Source: Lachnospiraceae bacterium (lineage in GTDB: Bacteria; Bacillota; Clostridia; Lachnospirales; Lachnospiraceae). From it: 64,000 nucleotides of DNA. The stretch lies in contig JAKSRS010000005.1 of NCBI GenBank assembly GCA_024403515.1, forward strand, positions 29,527 to 93,526, in the 5' to 3' direction. The notes below the pieces were generated by a model. It searched no databases and had not been told where the DNA came from. It saw only the letters and a list, made by a program, of their open reading frames with translations. Shown here piece by piece: positions 26,135 through 33,827 of the stretch; positions within the stretch are counted from its first letter, which is position 1, and each line of letters starts with the position of its first letter. The position numbers were made by a program, and so were the translations under genes.

Positions 26135-27442
26135 TTACTTCTTGCCAGTGAGTTTTTTTACCGCTCTTACTATTTTTCTGATAAACTCTTTGATTCTTTT
26201 TTTCAAACGCTTCTTCTGATTACATGGTCTGATTGACTTTATGCCCAATTTCTTTCTGAAGAAAGCGTTTATAATCACTCTGATTTTGTGGTTATCTATC
26301 AGGTGACCATGTATCACCGCTGTTTTAGCGGGCTTGTCGCTCATTACTTCACTAAACAGTTTTTCCCACAAAACAATGATTTCTTCGGGATAAAACTTTT
26401 TCACAAAATTGTGTGCTGCATCGCCCATTTTCTGATTCAGTTCCCGATTCTTTAATAACTGAATGATGTAGTCTCTAAACTGTTTCTTGCTATGATAAAG
26501 AAATCCACTGTTTCCATCATCAATTACATCAAAGAAGCTGAAACCAGCTATTGTAACAACAGGCATTCCGACATTTTGCATCTCAACAGCGACATTACAA
26601 AAAGTTTCAGTTTCACCACTGGGATTAGGCACTCCTACAGCAGACTGTCTGAGAATGTCATACTTTTCATTTCCCATAGTGCCATGAAAAATAACCGAAT
26701 CCATTAAACTTCCATCAGAGTTAAGTAAGTACGGAATAAACTGTGCTTCATAACTTTCAGATGCAACACCATACTTCCCTAATTTTTCATCTTTATTGTA
26801 TAACTGTCCCGAACCGATAACATGAAGTTGTGCATTGGGAACTTCTTTAACAATGTTTTTCCACTGTTCGGCTAAAAGGTGAAAACCTTTAGCAGGAATA
26901 AGTGCTCCCATATAAGTAACAAATGGCTTATAGTCTGCCACACGCCTTTGTTCTTTAGAACATGGATATAACATGTTACCTATAATTGCCTCTTTATAAC
27001 TGATGTCATCATCATAATAATCATCAGCTTCCTGTCCACTTTTAAAAACAATTCTTTTAACACAGTCATGCTTATTAAACTGAATAAGTTTTTCGGCACT
27101 CGGGAAATTATTGGCAAGCAGAATAAGTCTGATACCGTTATCTGAAACTCTTGAATACCAGATATCATCTCTTAAATATGCATTTGTGAGCAATATATCA
27201 GGTTTTTCTTCTTCAAGTTCCTTGTAATCTTCAGATAATACAACGGAACGAATCTCAGCGTTTATATGGAAATTACTGTTGTAATGGAATGCAATCACTT
27301 CATCTTCCGGGTGATTACAAGCATACATAAAAGCAATCTTTAAAATGCTGTATTCAGTTCCACCAATTCCATCGTTTCCATATCTTAAGTCTATATGTTT
27401 TTCAGAATACTGTTGATCTTTAAATTCAATCGCTAATTTCAT
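26135..27442 (-). CDS. Glycosyltransferase family 4
   Basis: A 435-residue GT-B enzyme. The N-terminal acceptor loop is GNDGIGGTEYSILKIAF, the donor domain starts FVTYMGALIPAKGFHLLAEQW, and the E-x7-E block is VPNPSGETETFCNVAVEMQNVG. The last 50 residues are strikingly basic (KKRLKKRIKEFIRKIVRAVKKL), a probable amphipathic membrane-binding tail. It follows the radical SAM gene by 17 bp. The substrate cannot be told. Confidence 0.88.
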   Translation of the reverse strand: MKLAIEFKDQQYSEKHIDLRYGNDGIGGTEYSILKIAFMYACNHPEDEVIAFHYNSNFHINAEIRSVVLSEDYKELEEEKPDILLTNAYLRDDIWYSRVSDNGIRLILLANNFPSAEKLIQFNKHDCVKRIVFKSGQEADDYYDDDISYKEAIIGNMLYPCSKEQRRVADYKPFVTYMGALIPAKGFHLLAEQWKNIVKEVPNAQLHVIGSGQLYNKDEKLGKYGVASESYEAQFIPYLLNSDGSLMDSVIFHGTMGNEKYDILRQSAVGVPNPSGETETFCNVAVEMQNVGMPVVTIAGFSFFDVIDDGNSGFLYHSKKQFRDYIIQLLKNRELNQKMGDAAHNFVKKFYPEEIIVLWEKLFSEVMSDKPAKTAVIHGHLIDNHKIRVIINAFFRKKLGIKSIRPCNQKKRLKKRIKEFIRKIVRAVKKLTGKK

Positions 27443-27459
27443 AACTTGCTTTCGTGTCC

Positions 27460-28644
27460 TTATTCGCCCATTTGACTCTTTATATCCGCATCAACAATCT
27501 CTTCACCGCTTCTGGTCTTTAACTGTTCCATACTCTCTTGTGAAAGGCCATTGTTGACCACTGCGCACATGTCGCAGGTGCTGCATTTATCAAGTTCCTC
27601 TTTGGAAACCTTGCCATCCCTGTAATCACGGACAATTTTATTTTCATACATACTGTATGGATGCTTACTAAACAATGCTTTTATCTTATGAAGCACTACC
27701 CATGTAGCAGGCTTTAAAATATACTTATGCATTGCAGGAGAAACCGAACCAATCATCCAGCAGTCACGGTCGCAACATCTTACCTTGCTTCTGACAGCAT
27801 CAGCCTCGGGACTGTTCCAAAGTTCATCCCAAGACTGGCTGTTGAGATTCCCCATTACTTCTTTATCCTTAGTTCCATTACAAGGCATTACATCTCCGTA
27901 TGGATCAATAAAGAAAGTATCAAAACTCATATCACAGGGAAGAAGTCTCTTCTGTCCATAGATATAGTTTATAAGGCCATGATTGAAATAAGCTCTAAAC
28001 CACTTTTTAGGACTATTGCTCCTTAAAAGTTCATTGATTAAATCTTCAAAGTTTTTAGCAACCATCGGTCTGTCATTAATAATGTTTTTAGCTTCCACGA
28101 AATAGAAACTATTATGAAGCGAAGCTGTTGCAAATTCCATACCCATTTCATTAGAGATTTGATATAAAGGAACCAGATCAGGAGCATTCTTATCCTGAAC
28201 GGTCATACCAAAACCAACGTCCTTCATTCCCATCTCTCTAAGTTTTTTAAGAGTCTGATATCCTCTCTGATAACCGTCTTCAAGGCCTCTTATAGAATTA
28301 TTAGTATCTTCAAGACCTTCGATAGAAATACGAATTCCAACCTGCGGAAACTCTTTGGCCAAATCGATGATTCTATCTGTAAAAAATCCATTAGTTGAAA
28401 TGACAATTCTATCGGATTTTTTATATAACTCTCTTACTATGTCCTTTAAATCCGTTCTGATAAAAGGCTCTCCACCTGTGATGTTTGTAAAGTACATCTT
28501 AGGAAGCTTCTTAATAGTTTCAATACTTATTTCTTCTTCAGGCTTGGAAGGTGCTTTATATCTGTTACACATAGAACATCTAGCATTACATCTGTATGTA
28601 ACAATAACCGTTCCGTTAAGTTTCTTATCCAGCTTTTCGCCCAT
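27460..28644 (-). CDS. Radical SAM protein with SPASM-like C-terminal cysteines
   Basis: A 394-residue protein with the 4Fe-4S motif CNARCSMC (Cys19, Cys23, Cys26), the GGEP S-adenosylmethionine motif (FTNITGGEPF) and VISTNG, all from the radical SAM barrel. C-terminal cysteine clusters (LLPCDMSFDTFFIDPYGDV, RCCDRDCWMIG and CSTCDMCAVV) suggest auxiliary Fe-S clusters of the SPASM/twitch kind. Such proteins occur in glycan clusters as sugar-modifying enzymes (dehydratases, epimerases, deoxygenation) as well as in peptide maturation. No precursor peptide gene is visible next to it, which favours a sugar or lipid substrate. Good GGAG site before the ATG. Confidence 0.88.
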   Translation of the reverse strand: MGEKLDKKLNGTVIVTYRCNARCSMCNRYKAPSKPEEEISIETIKKLPKMYFTNITGGEPFIRTDLKDIVRELYKKSDRIVISTNGFFTDRIIDLAKEFPQVGIRISIEGLEDTNNSIRGLEDGYQRGYQTLKKLREMGMKDVGFGMTVQDKNAPDLVPLYQISNEMGMEFATASLHNSFYFVEAKNIINDRPMVAKNFEDLINELLRSNSPKKWFRAYFNHGLINYIYGQKRLLPCDMSFDTFFIDPYGDVMPCNGTKDKEVMGNLNSQSWDELWNSPEADAVRSKVRCCDRDCWMIGSVSPAMHKYILKPATWVVLHKIKALFSKHPYSMYENKIVRDYRDGKVSKEELDKCSTCDMCAVVNNGLSQESMEQLKTRSGEEIVDADIKSQMGE

Positions 28645-28664
28645 CTTAATCTCCGTAAAATATC

Positions 28665-30992
28665 TTATTTTCTTCTGTAAAGTTCTATCGTTTTTTCAAC
28701 GACTTCGTCCCAGTTATACTTTCCACAGATGTAATCTGCAGCTTCAGACTTGTATTTAGCTACCACTTCGGGCTTATCCGATAATTCCTGCATAACTGTT
28801 GAAAGTTCTTCAACATTATTTGTTTCAAAAGAAAGACCCTTGCTTCTTGTTACTGATATATTTTCAGGTATATCAGAAGTTAAACAGCAATTTCCGAAAC
28901 TCATTGCTTCAAGAAGACTTATAGGCATACCTTCCAATTCACTTGGAATCACATACACATAAGCATTACTATACAGTTCATCTTTTAATGTTCCCTGGAC
29001 AAATCCGGTAAAGATGATTCTTTCATCATCTCCGGCAATGTCCCTTAGTTCTTTAACATAATCTTCGGTATCGCTACTTCCACCGGCAATAACAAGCTTT
29101 TTATCAGTATTAATCTTCTTATATGCTTCAATTAATACCTCTACCTTCTTCTCTTTTGTAAGTCGTGATAAAGATAAGAAATATCCATCTTTTTCAAGAT
29201 TCCAGCGGTCCTTAATTTCATCCGCTTCTCTAACTACCGGTCTGTTTACACCATTAGGAATATATACAGTTTCTCTATTATAACTTTCAAGGAAATACTG
29301 TCTTACGTGCTTACTTAGAACAATAATCTCGTCAGCAAATTCGACAGCCATCTTCTCGCCAAACTTTATGACGTTCGACGCAACAGATCCCCACTTGCCA
29401 CTCCTCTGCCAGTCAAGACCATGTATTGTCGCAACTGTTCTTATACCAAAAAGTGAAGGAATCCAGATAAATGCACAGGGACCTTCAGCATGATAATGAA
29501 CAACATCACAGTTGCTGAACACTACTTTAATACTTGCAAAGAATGAGTATACAAAAGCTGCAAAACCTTTTCTTTGGATAGTCGGAATTGTAATAATCTT
29601 CATTCCTTCATATTCTTTAAGGTTAGCATAATCGACAAGGTTGTATTCTGAACCGGCTACGTTATCGCCACTTCTGTTGTAGATGTCTACCTGATGACCA
29701 AGTTTTACAAGTCTCTTCCCGATTTCTTCAACTACAACTTCAACTCCGCCTTCAAAGGAAGGAATTCGTTTCTGTCCAATAGACGCCTGATGCAGTACTT
29801 CCTTACGCTCAGGTCTGAAAATCTTAACAAAACTTCCACCGGTTATGGAAACTTTATTGTATAAGCAATCTCCTATAATCCAGCCGTATACAAAAAAGTT
29901 AGTAGGATCAGTAAAATATCCACCGGTCATCTGGAAAATGGTAATGTAAATAAATAAGGCTTTATCCAATAGACCGCCGTATCTCACACAATAGTAACCG
30001 ATTAATCCAATGCAGATTAAAACGAGAATTATACCGAATATACCGCCTTCAGCAATAATTCTAATAAAAGAATTAGGATAAGCCTTATCAGCGCCCAAAA
30101 TACTTAGTGCGTGAACAGTATTCGCATTGCCAAAACCTACGCCAAGAAACTTAGTCTTAAATAAAACAGATGAAATATTCTTTAAAGGCATGATTACTTT
30201 AATATTTGTACTGTAATCCAGGCCCCCGGCTATTGCTTTTACTCTTTCAGAATATATGCTGTTTGCAGCAATCGAGACTATTGTTGCCACTGTTACAACA
30301 GACACAGCAATGGAATATTTCTTGATTTTTTTCTTCTTATTTCCACTAATTCTAATCTTATGTATGCATGTCAATATTAGTGTTGCGTCTACTGCAATAA
30401 AAGCACAGACAATGCCTCCAAAACCGTATGACATATATAGATTAGCAACCATAACAAGACCTGCAATAACGAGTCTCCAGATAACATCCTCGGTCAGGAG
30501 GTAGTAAACGATAATAACAAGTACAAGTCCACTGGCGAAGGCAAGAGAACCTGCGTCCATATAGAAAAGTCTAAGTCTTTTAACAGCATCCATTCCGTTA
30601 AGAAGACTGTCACTTACCCATAAAGAAGAATTAGGTAAAAGCAAAGCAAAGAATGTCTCGATTGCATGAACCCAGGCTACTGTTTCGGCAAACCTTATAA
30701 AACGCCACTTCTTACAGTTATAAGCAACAAAACACATGAAGGTAATGTTTAGAACCATTTTGGCGAAGAATATCCAGCATCTAATAACATTGATTCCGGG
30801 ATACAGAAAAGACATAATGGCACATATTAGGGCGAAGGGAATCGATAACTTTAATACAAGTTCCAACTTATCCCTACGCATTACAAGATAAAAAAGAATC
30901 GCAAAAGCAGCAAACAGATACATCATATCCAGATTGCCGTCACGACCAAAAATGTATTTAGATGTAAAAAGAATTCCCTGTAAGTATTCCAT
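28665..30992 (-). CDS. Wzy-like O-antigen polymerase fused to a GT4 glycosyltransferase
   Basis: A 775-residue single frame. Residues about 1-385 contain ten or so hydrophobic helices and the O-antigen ligase/polymerase pattern (MDAGSLAFASGLVLVIIVYY; FLGVGFGNANTVHALSI; YPNSFIRIIAEGGIFGIILV). Residues about 398-775 are a complete GT4 protein beginning VLHQASIGQKRIPSFEGGVE and containing YFLSLSRLTKEKKVEVLIEA and the E-x7-E block PSELEGMPISLLEAMSFG. The join (GSFVKIFRPERKE) is in frame and without a stop. I place the start at the ATG at 30992 with AAGGAT just before it; the frame opens 12 codons earlier. It is the first gene of the operon, 40 bp after a good promoter. Polymerisation and transfer may be coupled. 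Confidence 0.88.
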   Translation of the reverse strand: MEYLQGILFTSKYIFGRDGNLDMMYLFAAFAILFYLVMRRDKLELVLKLSIPFALICAIMSFLYPGINVIRCWIFFAKMVLNITFMCFVAYNCKKWRFIRFAETVAWVHAIETFFALLLPNSSLWVSDSLLNGMDAVKRLRLFYMDAGSLAFASGLVLVIIVYYLLTEDVIWRLVIAGLVMVANLYMSYGFGGIVCAFIAVDATLILTCIHKIRISGNKKKKIKKYSIAVSVVTVATIVSIAANSIYSERVKAIAGGLDYSTNIKVIMPLKNISSVLFKTKFLGVGFGNANTVHALSILGADKAYPNSFIRIIAEGGIFGIILVLICIGLIGYYCVRYGGLLDKALFIYITIFQMTGGYFTDPTNFFVYGWIIGDCLYNKVSITGGSFVKIFRPERKEVLHQASIGQKRIPSFEGGVEVVVEEIGKRLVKLGHQVDIYNRSGDNVAGSEYNLVDYANLKEYEGMKIITIPTIQRKGFAAFVYSFFASIKVVFSNCDVVHYHAEGPCAFIWIPSLFGIRTVATIHGLDWQRSGKWGSVASNVIKFGEKMAVEFADEIIVLSKHVRQYFLESYNRETVYIPNGVNRPVVREADEIKDRWNLEKDGYFLSLSRLTKEKKVEVLIEAYKKINTDKKLVIAGGSSDTEDYVKELRDIAGDDERIIFTGFVQGTLKDELYSNAYVYVIPSELEGMPISLLEAMSFGNCCLTSDIPENISVTRSKGLSFETNNVEELSTVMQELSDKPEVVAKYKSEAADYICGKYNWDEVVEKTIELYRRK

Positions 30993-31033
30993 ACAATCCT
31001 TATCCCTTTTTACCACATAAATATACAAGATAT

Positions 31034-31062
31034 ATTTTATACAAATACATCATAAAGGTCAA
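31034..31062 (-). promoter_or_regulatory. Promoter of the exopolysaccharide operon
   Basis: Minus-strand TTGACC (31062-31057) and TAAAAT (31039-31034) with a 17-bp spacer, 42 bp before the polymerase-GT4 start. It lies immediately after the terminator of the acyltransferase gene, which supports an independent transcription start. Confidence 0.8.
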
Positions 31063-31096
31063 TAAAAATAAACAAACCACAATATCTCGTAGTTTT

Positions 31097-31132
31097 TACA
31101 AAAAACAAAACGAGATGTGACATTGTCACATC
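31097..31132 (-). terminator. Rho-independent terminator after the acyltransferase-3 gene
   Basis: Stem GAGATGTGAC / GTCACATCTC with a three-base loop (31112-31134 region), followed on the minus strand by GTTTTGTTTTTTG. A-rich sequence on the other side could make it weakly bidirectional. Confidence 0.85.
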
Positions 31133-31143
31133 TCGCAAAAAAA

Positions 31144-32211
31144 CTACTTCTTAATTGAGTACATTTTATCACTAATCATTTTACATATCATGGATATAGT
31201 TAACGTGATACACAAGCCTACTGTAAGTTTTATATATGCTTCATATCTAAACCTACCATATCCAATGACTTTGTTAACAATCGGATGTATTAAGTACGCA
31301 TACATTGACACTCCGGATATCATGAGAAGAGGTTTTGAAGATATTATCTTCTCACTGACAAGGCCCTTACTAACAGCAAATAAATATATAATTGCGCTGT
31401 TAGCCATTGTATAAGCTGATGTGAACAAGATTGGTCCTGGGAGGAAACCACGTAACCCAGCCCATGGCGAGCATAATACAATTAAAAATAAACCATAAAT
31501 AACACACAAAGCGATTTCGTAGAGCGTATACTTTCCATTTTTGTTATCATGTTCTACAGTTAGGAACAAATCAGCTATATTGTACCCCAGTACTATATCT
31601 ATTAGCCTAAAAACGGGCAATTGATAACTAAGTCTTACAAATATATTATTTCCTGTGATAGTTGAAAACACTCCCAAAAGAATATCTAATATTAGTTCTG
31701 CCACAATAAGAGAGGTGATGCAAACAAAAATTTCCTTAGAACTTCTATTCTTTTTCTTCATATGTTTCCAAAACACTGGAAATAGCATATTTGAAAAGAC
31801 TATGCCACATAAGAACCAGTTAACGCTGCCAATGTTGTATATTTGCGGAAGCACTGACCATGCAGACAAAAAGCCCAGATTTGCAATTAAATTTACTATT
31901 TTTACCCACAGAACCTGTCCATTATTAAACTCAACCACAAAATAAAACAGCAGATATATCACATATAATGGATATATTTTCTTCATTTTCTTACACGAAA
32001 ACAAAAAACAGTTTCTTATAGTCGGTTCTGGAACCTTGTCGTTCAATCGCGAAGAATAAACCATTCCGAAGCCAGACAATATAAAAAACAATGACACTCC
32101 ACTATACGACATATACTTAAAGGGATTATATACGTTGCTATGAGCAAGAAACACCATTAAAAATGCTATAGTTCTTATTCCTTCAAGTGAATCAATTCTT
32201 TTAGTCTTCAT
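31144..32211 (-). CDS. Acyltransferase family 3 (OafA/WecH-like) membrane protein
   Basis: A 355-residue protein with about ten membrane helices. The N-terminus carries the family signature RIDSLEGIRTIAFLMVFLAHS (the His of the R-x10-H type motif) and YSGVSLFFILSGFGMVYSSR. These enzymes O-acetylate sugars of surface polysaccharides, or transfer other small acyl groups from acyl-CoA. The ATG at 32211 has GGAG eight bases upstream; a TTG two codons earlier overlaps it. It has its own terminator and is therefore a separate unit next to the glycan operon. Confidence 0.9.
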   Translation of the reverse strand: MKTKRIDSLEGIRTIAFLMVFLAHSNVYNPFKYMSYSGVSLFFILSGFGMVYSSRLNDKVPEPTIRNCFLFSCKKMKKIYPLYVIYLLFYFVVEFNNGQVLWVKIVNLIANLGFLSAWSVLPQIYNIGSVNWFLCGIVFSNMLFPVFWKHMKKKNRSSKEIFVCITSLIVAELILDILLGVFSTITGNNIFVRLSYQLPVFRLIDIVLGYNIADLFLTVEHDNKNGKYTLYEIALCVIYGLFLIVLCSPWAGLRGFLPGPILFTSAYTMANSAIIYLFAVSKGLVSEKIISSKPLLMISGVSMYAYLIHPIVNKVIGYGRFRYEAYIKLTVGLCITLTISMICKMISDKMYSIKK

Positions 32212-32262
32212 CTTCAATTCTCCAAAAATTCTGGCAAATCACGAATGGATCCATAAATAATC

Positions 32263-33723
32263 TTACTTTCCCATCATCTCATCTACATCTTTAAAAGTAC
32301 ATGTTGCCCATGACTCGTAGTCGTTGGCGCAGATGCAGACTTCGTAACCTAAAGGTGTGTAGACTGCGAAGTAGTTGCCATCGGAAATGGCCTGGTTGAT
32401 TTCGTCAGCAGTCATATAGTCTAAAGGTTCGGGAGACTTACTATTAAATGTATTTATAAATATCTCACCAAAGTTTTCGGGTAATTCAATGTCATCAAGA
32501 GGGCTTATGATTGCACCTGTATGCATATCAATTGTCATGCCTCTTACCCTTGTTCCCCAGTATTCGCGATTCTGCATTGAAAAGTCCGGTGAAATGAAGT
32601 AGTAATCCATAAAGAGAATACTCAAAACGTCCGAATCCATGTATGAAATATAGGCATAGTTATTTACGCTGAAATTCTCGCCTTCAGCATCCATGTTAAA
32701 CCATTCATAGGCCTGGGCACACTCTGCTGATATTGTGTAGATAATGTCGTTTAAAGCGTCTTCCTCTTCAAGTCCTGTATTGGCAAGAATCGGATATCTC
32801 ATGTAAGCTTCTACATTTTTAGGGCATGAGCTGAACTCATCATTTAAATTTTCTTTGTTAGTGTAGTAAAAAGAACCCATGTAAACATCATAGTTTGTAC
32901 CTTCTGCTACATAATCAGAAAACTGGTAAAGCTCCTCATCTGCTTCATAAGCTACAGGTTTAAGCGGTTCATTGTCTACCCAGTCAAAGATTTCAGGTCT
33001 TTCCTTGACAAAAGAAACAAAACTTCCGGGATATGGATATATTGTAAGGTTATCCGAATCTAATTCTGTTTCCTCATAAAGCGATACTTCATCCATAAAA
33101 GAATCATCGTGATTTCTATCATAGATTTTGTCTTCTATCATATCAAAGACGTTATCTATCATTTCGCTAAGACCGCCGCTTTCTTCTGCTGCCTGAAAGA
33201 TTACGACAATAACAACAAAGAATAACCACCGTATCAGACCGGCTTTCTTACGTTTTCTTTTAACGATGGCTTTACCATTTACTGATGTAGAAGTTACTGT
33301 AGTATTGGTAATTGTACCCGGCGTAGACTTATAAACAGTACTGCTTTGCGAGTTTTCACTACTGCTTCCCTGCGAATAATCATCTCCACTTTCAGAAAAG
33401 CTGCTGCCCTGTGAGTAGTCTTCTTCTCTTACGCTGAATCTGCTACTGTCCGGGCTTTCAAAACTACTGCTTGAAAAATCCCTGTAATTGGAGGTCTTTC
33501 TAATCACCTTACCATTTAAATATACGTTTCCGTCTGCACCATGATCATCGCAATGGTCCTGGTGCGCATTTCTATTGTAGTCCTGCCACTGTCTGCTTTC
33601 GCTTCTCCACTTATCCATTGTTGAGTTGGAAGATTTTCCAATCAACAGGCGACCGCAGCTGGTGCACTTACCATCTTTGGTTACCGCACCACACTTTGGA
33701 CAAAGATCATACTGTGATCCCAT
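32263..33723 (-). CDS. Zinc-ribbon membrane protein with DUF3298-like outer domain
   Basis: A 486-residue protein with an unusual inside-out layout. Residues 5-25 are a two-Cys-pair zinc ribbon (CPKCGAVTKDGKCTSCG). Residues about 30-155 are low complexity, Ser-rich, with imperfect repeats of DDYSQGSS. A basic stretch (KRKRKK) precedes one membrane helix, LIRWLFFVVIVVIFQAA. The remaining 300 residues are outside the cell and resemble DUF4163/DUF3298 sensor-type domains (MTIDMHTGAIISPLDDIELP). The start at ATG 33723 has GGGAG at seven bases; the frame is open 11 codons earlier. Function unknown; this type is often found near stress regulators. It is 105 bp downstream of the histidine kinase. 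Confidence 0.75.
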   Translation of the reverse strand: MGSQYDLCPKCGAVTKDGKCTSCGRLLIGKSSNSTMDKWRSESRQWQDYNRNAHQDHCDDHGADGNVYLNGKVIRKTSNYRDFSSSSFESPDSSRFSVREEDYSQGSSFSESGDDYSQGSSSENSQSSTVYKSTPGTITNTTVTSTSVNGKAIVKRKRKKAGLIRWLFFVVIVVIFQAAEESGGLSEMIDNVFDMIEDKIYDRNHDDSFMDEVSLYEETELDSDNLTIYPYPGSFVSFVKERPEIFDWVDNEPLKPVAYEADEELYQFSDYVAEGTNYDVYMGSFYYTNKENLNDEFSSCPKNVEAYMRYPILANTGLEEEDALNDIIYTISAECAQAYEWFNMDAEGENFSVNNYAYISYMDSDVLSILFMDYYFISPDFSMQNREYWGTRVRGMTIDMHTGAIISPLDDIELPENFGEIFINTFNSKSPEPLDYMTADEINQAISDGNYFAVYTPLGYEVCICANDYESWATCTFKDVDEMMGK

Positions 33724-33827
33724 TATTTTACTCCCTTCATTCTCAAAGACTTTCACTAAAAGTTATTTCATCTTAGAAAAAGTTACATAGCTCACATTTT
33801 AATAACACTATTTTAATCCACTACTAT

